Shown: one piece after another, positions 51,261-59,730 of the stretch
Position numbering within the stretch: position 1 is the stretch's first letter
Layout of the letters: every line of letters begins with the position of its first letter
NCBI GenBank assembly: GCA_040756745.1
Contig: JBFLYO010000001.1
Coordinates: forward strand, 124,001 to 188,000
Reading direction: 5' to 3'
DNA length: 64,000 bases
Source: JBFLYO01 sp040756745
GTDB taxonomy: Bacteria; Bacteroidota; Ignavibacteria; UBA10030; UBA6906
Notes under the pieces: generated by a model
What the model saw: only the letters and a program-made list of their open reading frames with translations
Told to the model about the DNA's origin: nothing
Databases searched by the model: none
Made by a program: the position numbers and the translations under genes

Positions 51261-52247
51261 TTGGAAGCACGGAAGACAATCTTGAGCGGCATGCGCCCGA
51301 CGGGCAAACTGCACCTCGGTCATCTCGTGGGGGCGCTTGAGAATTGGGTGGCTCTCCAGGAGCAGTACGACAACTACCACCTGATCGCGGATTACCACGC
51401 GCTGACGACGAACCCCGACTCGTCAGCCATTGGGAGGAACTCCTTTGACATGCTTGTCGACTGGCTTGCTGCCGGCATCGATCCGGCACGCAGCCCCCTC
51501 TTCCGCCAGTCGCAGATCAAGGAACACACGGAGCTTCACCTGATTTTCTCTATGCTCATCACAGCGGCGCGGCTGGAACGCAACCCTGCCGTCAAGGATC
51601 AGGTGCGCGACCTTCACATCGAGAACGTCAGCTATGGTCATCTGGGGTATCCGGTCCTGCAGGCCGCCGATATCCTCCTGTACAAGGGAGATCTCGTGCC
51701 CGTGGGAGAAGATCAGGTGCCGCATGTCGAGATCGCGCGGGAAATCGCGCGCCGGTTCAATGCGCAATACCGCCCGGTCTTTCCCGAGCCGGAACCGAAG
51801 CTGACCCGCTTTCCCCGTCTGCCCGGGCTGGACGGCCTCGACCGGAAGATGAGCAAGTCGGCGGGCAACACCATTCTCCTCTCCGATTCCCCCGAGGAGA
51901 TCGGGAATAAAATGCGAACCGCGGTGACGGATCCGTTGAAGGTCCGGAAGAACGATCCGGGACGCCCGGAGGTCTGTCTGGTGTACACCTACCACGGCAA
52001 GTTCAATGCACCGGAGGCCGACGAAATCGGCGCGGGGTGCAGGAGCGGTGCGCTGGGCTGCGTGGAGTGCAAAGCTCGCATTGCGGGTAGGATCGCGGAG
52101 CACCTTGCGCCATTCCGCGGGCGGCGCGCGTATTACGAAGCGCACCCGTCGGACGTGCATGCGATCCTCGCCGACGGCGAAGCGCGCGCGCGGACGCGCG
52201 CACAGGCGACGATGGCGGAAGTGCGGACCGCAATGAATCTCGGTTGA
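51261..52247 (+). CDS. trpS: Tryptophanyl-tRNA synthetase
   Basis: 328 residues, class Ic synthetase. HIGH-like PTGKLHLGHLVGALENW near the N-terminus, YPVLQAADILLY, GEDQVPHVEIAREIA and KMSKS in DRKMSKSAGNTI. TTG start at 51261 gives the normal N-terminus RKTILSGMRPTG; no SD is visible. The 69-base gap before it holds a small 6-bp hairpin (TCCCGC/GCGGGA) but no T-box or terminator. scpA starts nine bases later. Confidence 0.95.
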   Translation: MEARKTILSGMRPTGKLHLGHLVGALENWVALQEQYDNYHLIADYHALTTNPDSSAIGRNSFDMLVDWLAAGIDPARSPLFRQSQIKEHTELHLIFSMLITAARLERNPAVKDQVRDLHIENVSYGHLGYPVLQAADILLYKGDLVPVGEDQVPHVEIAREIARRFNAQYRPVFPEPEPKLTRFPRLPGLDGLDRKMSKSAGNTILLSDSPEEIGNKMRTAVTDPLKVRKNDPGRPEVCLVYTYHGKFNAPEADEIGAGCRSGALGCVECKARIAGRIAEHLAPFRGRRAYYEAHPSDVHAILADGEARARTRAQATMAEVRTAMNLG

Positions 52248-52256
52248 GCGGAGCCC

Positions 52257-52970
52257 ATGTACAGAGTCAAACTGACGGAATTCGAAGGACCGCTCGACCT
52301 GCTTCTCTTCTTCATCAAGCGGGACGAGCTGGATATCTACGACATCCCGATCTCGCGCATCACCCAGGAGTTCCTTGAATACCTCCACCTGATGTCGCAG
52401 CTCGACCTTGAAGTTGCCGGCGACTTCATCGTCATGGCTGCCACCTTGATGCAAATCAAGGTGAAGATGCTTCTCCCGCGGGACGAGAACGCACCCGAGG
52501 AGGAAGACCCGCGCGCTGAGCTGGTGCGCCGTCTCATCGAGTACAAGCGCTTCAAAGAGATGTCCCAGCAGATGTCCGCGATGGAGGAGGAACAACGAAA
52601 AGTCTATTACCGCAAGTTCTTCGCGGCAGATCCGCGCGTTCATACGGAGGACGATGAACCGCTCCTGAAAGATGTGTCGCTGTTCAATCTGATCGCTGCT
52701 TTCAAGTCGGCGATGGACCATATGCCCCGGAAGGTGGTCCATGAGGTTGCCCTGCTCACGGTATCAGTGGATGAACAGATGAGTTTTGTACTCGACTTCC
52801 TCCGCGTGCACGGTGCGACGACGCTCCTGGCGCTCGTGGCACACATGACGGAAAAAGTGCGCGTGATCGTGACGATCATTGCGCTTCTGGAGCTGACGAA
52901 AAACAACGTGATCACCCTCGCGCCTGTGGTGGGGAAAGAGGACATCGCCATCCGGATGAGCGGGGCATGA
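52257..52970 (+). CDS. scpA: Segregation and condensation protein A (kleisin)
   Basis: 237 residues. The N-terminal FEGPLDLLLFFIKRDELDIYDIPI (given as FEGPLDLLLFFI) is the SMC-neck-binding part. EVAGDFIVMAATLMQIKVKMLLP follows, seen as GDFIVMAATLMQIK. A C-terminal winged helix starts near DFLRVHGATTLLALV. It bridges SMC heads in chromosome condensation with ScpB. Its stop overlaps scpB by four bases. Confidence 0.94.
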   Translation: MYRVKLTEFEGPLDLLLFFIKRDELDIYDIPISRITQEFLEYLHLMSQLDLEVAGDFIVMAATLMQIKVKMLLPRDENAPEEEDPRAELVRRLIEYKRFKEMSQQMSAMEEEQRKVYYRKFFAADPRVHTEDDEPLLKDVSLFNLIAAFKSAMDHMPRKVVHEVALLTVSVDEQMSFVLDFLRVHGATTLLALVAHMTEKVRVIVTIIALLELTKNNVITLAPVVGKEDIAIRMSGA

Positions 52971-53704
52971 GCAGGGAGGCGACCGGACACCACGCCCCCG
53001 GCGTGCGGGAGATCATTGAGGCGCTGCTGTTCGCGACCGACGAACCGTTGACCGTCAGGCAGATCATCGACATCTTCGGGATCCTTGAAGAGGGGGAGAA
53101 GCCGCAGAGGATTACTCCGGAGACTGTGCTCGCGGTGATCGAAGATCTGAACGGAGAGTTTGAACGGACGGGGAGGGCAGTGCGTGTTGTGAAGGTGGCG
53201 GGGGGATACCAGTTTGCGACGAAGCCGCAATTCGGTGTCTGGCTTGGCAAAATGGTAAGGGAAAAATCCAGGCGGAAGCTCTCGGTTTCTGCGCTCGAAA
53301 CACTCGCCGTCATAGCGTATAAGCAGCCGGTCACCAAACCCGAAATCGAGGCCATCAGGGGAGTCAACGCCGATTACGTCCTCCACACGCTGCTGGAGCG
53401 GAGTCTCGTTGCGATCGTGGGGCGGGCCGCCACCCCCGGGAGGCCCCTGCTCTATGGGACGACAAAGGAATTCCTGAAACATTTCGGAATCAACGATCTC
53501 TCGGAGCTCCCCAAACCACGCGAGATTGATGAGCTGCTCGCCGAAGCGGAATTCGAGGTTGAAAAACGCATGCTCGCCGAACTCGAGGCCAGGAAAACCG
53601 CGGGCGAAGGACCCTCATCCGCCGACCGGCGTACGGGAGGATTCGACCGGGAGGGGGATTCGGGTTCCGATTCGTTCGACGAAATCACCCGTGACCCGAC
53701 GTGA
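52967..53704 (+). CDS. scpB: Segregation and condensation protein B
   Basis: 245 residues with two winged-helix domains: REIIEALLFATDEPLTVRQI (N-terminal) and LSVSALETLAVIAYKQPVTK with EIEAIRGVNADYVL (second). Partner of ScpA in the SMC complex. The C-terminal about 50 residues are charged and probably disordered, as in many ScpB. ATG overlaps the scpA stop. The order scpA-scpB-rluB is a common one. Confidence 0.95.
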   Translation: MSREATGHHAPGVREIIEALLFATDEPLTVRQIIDIFGILEEGEKPQRITPETVLAVIEDLNGEFERTGRAVRVVKVAGGYQFATKPQFGVWLGKMVREKSRRKLSVSALETLAVIAYKQPVTKPEIEAIRGVNADYVLHTLLERSLVAIVGRAATPGRPLLYGTTKEFLKHFGINDLSELPKPREIDELLAEAEFEVEKRMLAELEARKTAGEGPSSADRRTGGFDREGDSGSDSFDEITRDPT

Positions 53705-53731
53705 TGCCGGAACATCCGAAAAAGGCGTATA

Positions 53732-54532
53732 TTGAGGCATAAGCGGACAACGGGGTCGTCTCGCCGTCCTGCCGTCCCGCCGATCCCCGCTGCGTACCGT
53801 ATCAACCGGTTCCTCAGCATGTGTGGCATCTCTTCGCGCAGGAAAGCGGAGGAACTGGTGCGCGCCGGCAAGGTGGAGGTGAACCGAAAGGTGGTCACCG
53901 AACTTGCGACAAAAGTCGACCCCTCTCGTGATACCGTGTTCGTCGACGGCAAGCGCGCAGTGCCGACACGAGGGTATCTCTACCTTGTCCTGAACAAACC
54001 GCGCGATGCGATCACAACCCTAAGCGACGAGAAGGGACGGACGACGGTCATGAGCATGGTCCGTACGAAACAGCGTGTGTATCCCGTCGGCCGGCTCGAC
54101 CGCAATACGACCGGTGTGCTCCTTTTCACCAATGACGGGCAATTCGCCCACCGGTTGATGCACCCTCGCTATGAGATCCCCAAGACCTATCGTGTAACAT
54201 GCAGCGCCCCACTCAGCACCGGGCATCTGGAAGCCCTCCGGCGAGGCGTCGAGCTCGAAGACGGCCGCACGGCGCCTACCGACATTTATGTTATCCCCGG
54301 AGGCAGGCGGAGGGAGATTGGCGTCGTCATCCACGAAGGGCGGAACAGACAGGTCCGCCGGATGTTCGAATCGCTCGGCTACGAAGTACAGAAACTCGAC
54401 AGAGTGGCGTACGGACCTGTAACGAAGGAAGGCCTCGCACGGGGGGCGACGCGCAGCCTCACCCGGCAGGAAGTCCGTGCGTTGAAAACCATGGCCGGCT
54501 ATTCCGACGAGGAGCAATGGCGCGATGAATGA
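53732..54532 (+). CDS. rluB: 23S rRNA pseudouridine synthase, RluB/RsuA family
   Basis: 266 residues from a TTG start, the only in-frame start before the S4 domain. An N-terminal basic tail precedes the S4 RNA-binding domain (about 22-75, RINRFLSMCGISSRRKAEELV shown as INRFLSMCGISSRRKAEE). The RsuA-type catalytic domain follows, with D123 in GRLDRNTTGVLL and HEGRNRQVRRMFE. TATATT overlaps the TTG codon, so the true start or promoter there is uncertain. Its end overlaps the next gene by eight bases. Confidence 0.9.
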   Translation: MRHKRTTGSSRRPAVPPIPAAYRINRFLSMCGISSRRKAEELVRAGKVEVNRKVVTELATKVDPSRDTVFVDGKRAVPTRGYLYLVLNKPRDAITTLSDEKGRTTVMSMVRTKQRVYPVGRLDRNTTGVLLFTNDGQFAHRLMHPRYEIPKTYRVTCSAPLSTGHLEALRRGVELEDGRTAPTDIYVIPGGRRREIGVVIHEGRNRQVRRMFESLGYEVQKLDRVAYGPVTKEGLARGATRSLTRQEVRALKTMAGYSDEEQWRDE

Positions 54533-55586
54533 TCGGCATTCCGTGTTAACATGGGCACTCTCTCTTGTGGCGGCTGCGACGATGCTTTCGTGTGCGTCCG
54601 GGTACAAGGAGATCTTTCCCACGCTGGTCGACGGGAAATACGATTCGGAGTTCCCGTACCGTGGATGTTCCGCGCAGCTCGAAGAGATCGGTGAATCGGT
54701 CAAGATGGTCAACACGATCGCGTACTACCGGACCTTTGCCTTTGACGCGGCGGAAGGGGTCAGGCCCGCGGGACTCACTTCAACACTTCTCCGGGGTCGC
54801 GAAGGAACATCCTCGGTCATCACAAATCAGGCGTCGGGGACGGCGACAGTCATCTCCGTTGACACCCGGCGGGTGGTTCTCCTCACCTGTGCCCACGTCA
54901 TCGCGTTTCCCGACACCGTGTTCTCGTACTTCATCGGGCCCGACCGTCGGTCCACAGGCATTCTGCGGACCGTTGCCGTGAAGGAAAAGCAGACGACATA
55001 CGTCGCCGTGTTTCCCGAAGGGGGGGAACTCCAGGTGCTCGTCATGGACAAATCGACGGACGTTGCGTTGCTCGGGAAGACCTTCGAGACGGAGCCCTTC
55101 CCGCGTATCCGCCCGTTCAATTATCCCATGGGGCGTGCGAAGGAGTTGGAATGGGGTTCCTTCGTCTACCTGTTCGGCTATCCCACGGGGTACAAGATGG
55201 TGACCAAAGGGATCGTCAGCAGTCCGAACAAGGACCGGCGCGGCGGGTTCATGATCGATGCGGTCTTCAACCGTGGGTTCAGCGGGGGGATCGCGCTGGC
55301 TGTGCGGGATGGCGTGCCGAACTTTGAGCTTGTCGGCATCGTCAAGCTGGTCTCCGGACGCTCCGCGTACGTCTTGACGCCGTCCACCGTCGAAGGTGGC
55401 GAAGAATACGAATCGGGTGTTCCGTACTCCGGGGACGTGTATGTGGAGAGGAGAACTGAAATCGAATACGGGCTCGCACAGGCCGTGTCAATCGAGACGA
55501 TCCTGGACGTGGTTGCGCAGAACGGCGGGCGGCTTGCCGCGGCCGGCTATACGGTGCATCTCGGGCTCCCATCACCCGTCCCCTAG
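54525..55586 (+). CDS. Trypsin-like serine peptidase lipoprotein
   Basis: 353 residues. Lipoprotein signal with lipobox around MLSC (C23). The body is a trypsin-fold domain with a readable triad: H123 in LLTCAHVI, D178 in DKSTDVALLG and S252 in NRGFSGGIAL. It differs from HtrA in having no PDZ domain and a longer N-terminal region. Likely bound to a membrane facing the periplasm. Substrate and family name not recognised. It overlaps rluB by eight bases and precedes a GNAT gene by two. Confidence 0.75.
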   Translation: MNDRHSVLTWALSLVAAATMLSCASGYKEIFPTLVDGKYDSEFPYRGCSAQLEEIGESVKMVNTIAYYRTFAFDAAEGVRPAGLTSTLLRGREGTSSVITNQASGTATVISVDTRRVVLLTCAHVIAFPDTVFSYFIGPDRRSTGILRTVAVKEKQTTYVAVFPEGGELQVLVMDKSTDVALLGKTFETEPFPRIRPFNYPMGRAKELEWGSFVYLFGYPTGYKMVTKGIVSSPNKDRRGGFMIDAVFNRGFSGGIALAVRDGVPNFELVGIVKLVSGRSAYVLTPSTVEGGEEYESGVPYSGDVYVERRTEIEYGLAQAVSIETILDVVAQNGGRLAAAGYTVHLGLPSPVP

Positions 55587-55588
55587 GC

Positions 55589-56428
55589 ATGCCGGACTCC
55601 TCGCGTATCCCCTTCATTGCCGACCTGCAGCTGGCGCGGCGGCTCGAGTCCACCGACGCCTGGGTGAGCATCCTTGCCGCCCAGATTCACGCCCAGCTTC
55701 ATCCCGATTCCGCATCGGTAGCGGAACCCATCGCCGGCGGGCACGCAGTCTTCACGGGCGTGGGTTCTCCATTGACGCAGGCGATTGGTATCGGGCTCAA
55801 AGGCCCCGTGACTGAGTCCGATATGGAGCGGCTGGAAGCGTTCTTTGAAGTGCGGGGATCCCCCACGCAGATCGAATTGTGCCCCCTTGCGGATCCCACA
55901 CTTATGGAACAACTGAGCCTCCGCGGCTACCGGCTCCGTTCGTTCAGCAACATGCTCGTTCGCCCGCTGAAGGCCGCCGTACTCCACCCTCCCCCCTCAA
56001 ACTCGGTCAGCGTCCAGAAATGCGGCCCAGGCGAGGCCGACGTTTGGACGCGCACTGTCGCTCAGGGGTTCGCCGAAGATATCGTCGTGCCCGATGAGAA
56101 TGCCTCGGTTCTCAAAAGCCTCTTCCTCCGGTCTGACTCGACATGTCTCCTCGCATGGCTCGAAGGGCGTCCCGTGGGTGGCGGGGCCCTTGCGGTCCAT
56201 GAAGGGGTTGCAGCGTTCTACGGTGCCAGCACGCTCCCGTCGTTCCGCAGGCGCGGCGTGCAGAAGGCGATCATCCAGGCGCTGCTCGCGCAGGCGGTAG
56301 AGGAGGGGTGCGACGTCGCATATACGCTGACCGTTCCGGGAAGCATCTCGCAGCGGAACGTCGAGCGCCAGCTGTTCAGGGTCGTTTACACGCGCGCGAT
56401 GATGGTGAAGGAGATCCCCCCGAAATGA
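55589..56428 (+). CDS. GNAT-family N-acetyltransferase (two-lobed)
   Basis: 279 residues. The C-terminal half (about 145-275) carries the acetyl-CoA motif A, LPSFRRRGVQKAIIQALLAQA, shown here as FRRRGVQKAIIQALL. The N-terminal half resembles a degenerate second GNAT lobe. Acceptor unknown. It starts two bases after the peptidase stop, and its stop overlaps the PduS-like gene by four bases, so it is co-transcribed with the microcompartment-type genes. Confidence 0.83.
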   Translation: MPDSSRIPFIADLQLARRLESTDAWVSILAAQIHAQLHPDSASVAEPIAGGHAVFTGVGSPLTQAIGIGLKGPVTESDMERLEAFFEVRGSPTQIELCPLADPTLMEQLSLRGYRLRSFSNMLVRPLKAAVLHPPPSNSVSVQKCGPGEADVWTRTVAQGFAEDIVVPDENASVLKSLFLRSDSTCLLAWLEGRPVGGGALAVHEGVAAFYGASTLPSFRRRGVQKAIIQALLAQAVEEGCDVAYTLTVPGSISQRNVERQLFRVVYTRAMMVKEIPPK

Positions 56429-57744
56429 GCAGCGAGCTCATCAGGCGGATCCGGGCAGCCGGCGTCGTCGGCGCGGGAGGAGCAGGGTTCCCCGCCCATG
56501 TCAAGGCGGCCGCCGCCGCCGATACCGTGATCGCCAACGGCGCCGAGTGCGAACCCCTCCTGCACAAGGACCTCGAACTTATGATGCGTGAGCCGGAGGC
56601 GGTCATCGGCGGATTGCGCATGATGATGAGCGCCGTCGGTGCATCGAACGGCATTATCGGCGTGAAGAGGAAATACGAAGAACGGCTGGCGACGCTGAGT
56701 GCGGCGGCGGGGAAGGAAGGTATCGCTGTTCATTGGCTCGGCGACTTCTATCCGACCGGCGACGAATACATCCTCGTGTACGAAGCCACACGCCGGCTGA
56801 TTCCACCGCAGGGAATTCCCCTCCAGGTCGGCGTTGTGGTCAATAACGTTGAAACGCTGCGCAACGTGTATCACGCTGCAGAGGGAACGCCCGTCACTTC
56901 GAAATTTATCACCGTGGCGGGCGCAGTAGCACACCCTTCCACATTTGAAGTGCCCGTGGGGATCTCGTACGCGGAGGCCATAGCCGCGGCGGGGGGAACC
57001 GTCGAACGCGAGTGCGCCGTCTTCGCCGGCGGGATTATGATGGGGACTCTCACTCGCGATCTTTCGTTGCCGGTGACAAAGACGCTGGCAGGACTCGTCG
57101 TCCTCCCCGTATCACACCGATTGGTGCAGCGCAAGAGCCTTCCCGCGCAGTCCATGCACCGCATCGGGAAATCGGCGTGCGACCAGTGCAGCTATTGTAC
57201 CGAGTTCTGTCCACGGTACCTTCTGGGATACGATGTGCAGCCGCACAAGGTGATGCGCAGCCTCGGGTTTACGGCGACCGGAGAAGAGGTCTGGAACCAG
57301 TGGGCCCAGCTGTGCTGTTCCTGCGGCCTCTGCACGCTCTTTGCATGCCCGGAGGACCTCTACCCGAAAGAAGCCTGTGACAAGGCGAAGTCAGATCTGA
57401 AGGCCAGCGGTCTCGCATGGGAAGGAAGTCGGGAAGTGACGGTCCATCCCGTGTACGACGGACGTCACGTGCCGCTCCGTCAGCTCATCGGCAAGCTCGG
57501 CATACGAGAATACGATGTCGCAGCCCCGTACCGTGAAACGCGGTTCTCTCCGGCCTCGGTCCGCATCCCGCTTGCACAGCACATCGGCGCTCCGGCGCGC
57601 CCTGTCGTCCGTACGGGAACAACCGTCCGTGCCGGAGACGTTGTCGGTGAACATGCGGGAGAGTTGGCGGGCGCTTCCGTGCATGCGAGCATCGGAGGTG
57701 TTGTCTCGGCAGTAGACGGCGAAGTGGTGATCCAGCAGCGCTAA
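56425..57744 (+). CDS. pduS: PduS/RnfC-like Fe-S, SLBB-domain oxidoreductase
   Basis: 439 residues. The N-terminal flavin/NAD-binding GVVGAGGAGFPAHVK and ANGAECEPLL are followed by an SLBB domain (about 155-245). Two [4Fe-4S] sites come next: C252, C255, C258, C262 and C297 or C298, C300, C303, C308. The C-terminal part is a barrel-sandwich hybrid. Order and motifs match PduS, the cobalamin reductase of propanediol-type microcompartments, and RnfC. The next gene encodes a PduT-like shell protein. No diol dehydratase or other shell genes are present, so the true electron acceptor is open. Confidence 0.87.
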   Translation: MSSELIRRIRAAGVVGAGGAGFPAHVKAAAAADTVIANGAECEPLLHKDLELMMREPEAVIGGLRMMMSAVGASNGIIGVKRKYEERLATLSAAAGKEGIAVHWLGDFYPTGDEYILVYEATRRLIPPQGIPLQVGVVVNNVETLRNVYHAAEGTPVTSKFITVAGAVAHPSTFEVPVGISYAEAIAAAGGTVERECAVFAGGIMMGTLTRDLSLPVTKTLAGLVVLPVSHRLVQRKSLPAQSMHRIGKSACDQCSYCTEFCPRYLLGYDVQPHKVMRSLGFTATGEEVWNQWAQLCCSCGLCTLFACPEDLYPKEACDKAKSDLKASGLAWEGSREVTVHPVYDGRHVPLRQLIGKLGIREYDVAAPYRETRFSPASVRIPLAQHIGAPARPVVRTGTTVRAGDVVGEHAGELAGASVHASIGGVVSAVDGEVVIQQR

Positions 57745-57759
57745 GAAGGGAGGAAAGTC

Positions 57760-58314
57760 ATGGCGGACATGAATGCGATCGGACTCGTGGAGTTGACAAG
57801 CATTGCGGCCGGGTATCAGGCCGCCGATGCGATGCTGAAGGTTTCCGACGTCACGCTCCTCCTGTCCCGCAGCATCTGTTCGGGAAAGTACATCGTGCTG
57901 GTGGGGGGCGATGTTGCCGCGGTCCGGGCAAGCGTGGAGGCGGGATCCCAGTCGGCCGCCGGGATGGTGATCGATACGTTCATTATTCCGAATGTCCATG
58001 CAGGCGTGTTCCCCGCGATCGCAGGGACGAGCCAGGCCGAAGTGCTTGAAGCACTCGGGATCGTGGAGTCGTTCAGCGTTGCCTCGCTGATCGAGGCGGC
58101 CGATGCCGCAGTGAAGACCTCGAGAGTCAACCTGCTCGAGATTCGTCTTGCCATGGCCCTGGGCGGAAAGGCATTTGTCACGATGACGGGCGACGTGGCC
58201 GCCGTGACGTCGGCTGTCGCCGCCGCCGCCGCCGTCTGCGCCGACCGGGGACTCCTTGTCAATAAGGTCGTGATTCCGAATCCGAGGAAGGAGTTACTTA
58301 AGGAGCTGTTGTAG
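57760..58314 (+). CDS. pduT: PduT-like tandem-BMC shell protein
   Basis: 184 residues with two BMC domains: residues 4-90 (AIGLVELTSIAAGYQAADAM) and 98-175 (ALGIVESFSVASLIEAADAA). This is the plan of PduT trimers, which form a pseudohexameric tile with an Fe-S cluster in the pore. From memory, PduT's cluster ligand is Cys108 in SVAACISAAD. Here the same place reads SVASLIEAAD, with Leu110 for Cys. So this protein probably lacks the cluster. A good SD (GGGAGG) precedes it, 15 bases after the pduS stop. Confidence 0.88.
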   Translation: MADMNAIGLVELTSIAAGYQAADAMLKVSDVTLLLSRSICSGKYIVLVGGDVAAVRASVEAGSQSAAGMVIDTFIIPNVHAGVFPAIAGTSQAEVLEALGIVESFSVASLIEAADAAVKTSRVNLLEIRLAMALGGKAFVTMTGDVAAVTSAVAAAAAVCADRGLLVNKVVIPNPRKELLKELL

Positions 58315-58324
58315 TGCTAAGATG

Positions 58325-58434
58325 AGGTCAAGGTCAAGGTTAAGGTCCAGGATGAAGAGAAGCCGACCCCTTACCCCTTGCCCTTACCTAACCCTTACCC
58401 TCAACCTTAACCTTAACCTTAACCTTAACCTCAA
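58325..58434 (+). repeat. AAGGTC and CCTTAA hexanucleotide repeats in opposite orientation
   Basis: 58325-58348 is built from AAGGTC/AAGGTT units. 58370-58434 is built from CCTTAC and CCTTAA units, with four perfect CCTTAA (58405-58428). The two blocks are roughly reverse complements, so a transcript could form a long imperfect hairpin. It fills most of the 132-base gap between pduT and the next gene, and may serve as a transcription barrier. Confidence 0.75.
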
Positions 58435-58446
58435 TCTGCTTCCCCC

Positions 58447-58998
58447 ATGTCCCCCCCCAGCTCCATACTCACTCCCCGCCTGCTCCTGCGGAAGCCGGTG
58501 GCAGAAGACGCAAAGGAGGTGACGGAGGCATACGCCCATGACGCCGACGTGACGCGCTTTCTGACGTGGAGGCCCGACCAGACTCCCGAGGAAATCGCAG
58601 CGTTTGTCGAGAGGGCGAGACTGGGTTGGGAGCAGGGAACCGCATTCACCTGGTCGATCCTGCTGAAAGAGACACGAGCCCTCATCGGCATGATCGACGC
58701 GCGTGTCGACGCCTACATGCTGAACGTCGGTTACGTACTGGCAAGGGGACACTGGAACAAGGGGTACGCAACGGAGGCGCTGCGTGCGGTCATTGAATGG
58801 TCGGACCGCGAGGGGGAGATCTACAGGGTCTGGGCCGTGTGCGCCGTCGATAACCCTGCATCCGCGCGTGTGATGGAGAAAGCGGGGATGCAGCGCGAAG
58901 GGATCCTCCGCCGTTGGATGGTCTTTCCCAACATCGGAGGAGCGCCGCTCGACTGCTACTGCTATGCCCGCGTGAAGGACGCACAGGGTTCAGGCTGA
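58447..58998 (+). CDS. RimJ/RimL-type GNAT N-acetyltransferase
   Basis: 183 residues. Typical start LTPRLLLRKPVAEDAKEV, then DVTRFLTWRP, an acetyl-CoA-binding VLARGHWNKGYATEALRAVI and VDNPASARVMEKAGMQREG. This is the family of ribosomal-protein N-terminal acetyltransferases and antibiotic-modifying relatives; acceptor unknown. The ATG directly follows the hexamer-repeat patch. Confidence 0.92.
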   Translation: MSPPSSILTPRLLLRKPVAEDAKEVTEAYAHDADVTRFLTWRPDQTPEEIAAFVERARLGWEQGTAFTWSILLKETRALIGMIDARVDAYMLNVGYVLARGHWNKGYATEALRAVIEWSDREGEIYRVWAVCAVDNPASARVMEKAGMQREGILRRWMVFPNIGGAPLDCYCYARVKDAQGSG

Positions 58999-59058
58999 GG
59001 CGAGGTTTGCGCCTCGTTCTGACGTTCGATACCTTAATCGCACCAAGTGGAGCTCACC

Positions 59059-59721
59059 ATGACGGGAACACTCGACAAATTGTTTACAGCTGAGGACAGA
59101 CAACGGATCGCCGCCGCGGTGCGGGAGGCGGAGGTAAGAACGTCGGGCGAGATCGTGCCGTACGTCGTTGCGCAGAGCGACCAGTACGAAGAGGCGGAGT
59201 GGCGGGCCGGATTTGTCTGCGGCGTTCTTGCCTTTGCCGGCTTCACCGTCGTGCGAAGCTTCACGGTCGCCTGGGTTCCGTTGGACGTGATGGAGATTGC
59301 GCTTGCCACGCTCGGTGCGGGAGCCCTGGGAATGCTCGCGGTGCGTTTACTCCCCGGTGTGAAGCGTTTGTGCGCAGGTGCGCGCATGGTCGATCAGCGG
59401 GTTGGGCAGCGGGCCGCGGAAGCGTTCATCCGGGAAGAGGTGTTCAATACGCGCGAGCGAACAGGCATCCTGATCTTTGTCAGCCTCCTCGAGCGGCGCG
59501 TCCTCGTCGTCGGCGACTCAGGAATTCACGCGAAGGTGAAGCAGGAGGACTGGGACGGGATTGTGCGGCGGGTCGTTGAGGGGATCACGCGCGGGAAGCC
59601 AGTCGAGGGACTGGTCGAAGCTATAAAGGCGTGCGGAGCTCTTCTGGAGGCCCACGGTGTTGCACGCCGTCGCGACGACCGCGATGAGCTGTCGGATTCC
59701 CTTCGCGTCGACAAAGACTGA
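59059..59721 (+). CDS. TPM-domain membrane protein
   Basis: 220 residues from ATG 59059 (GTG 59047 is possible). It has a TPM-type segment (TAEDRQRIAAAVREAEVRTSGEIVPYVV, seen as RQRIAAAVREAE and SGEIVPYVV), two hydrophobic helices (about 52-70 and 75-98), and then a second stretch with FNTRERTGILIFVSLLERRV and GDSGIHAKV. TPM proteins have a Rossmann-like fold of unclear function. Paired with a second TPM gene nine bases later. The usual neighbour LemA is absent. Confidence 0.82.
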   Translation: MTGTLDKLFTAEDRQRIAAAVREAEVRTSGEIVPYVVAQSDQYEEAEWRAGFVCGVLAFAGFTVVRSFTVAWVPLDVMEIALATLGAGALGMLAVRLLPGVKRLCAGARMVDQRVGQRAAEAFIREEVFNTRERTGILIFVSLLERRVLVVGDSGIHAKVKQEDWDGIVRRVVEGITRGKPVEGLVEAIKACGALLEAHGVARRRDDRDELSDSLRVDKD

Positions 59722-59730
59722 CGAGCGCCG

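Noticed and set aside
58325..58434. Repeat patch considered as a CRISPR array
   Set aside because: Units are six bases long and contiguous, with no spacers and no cas genes nearby.
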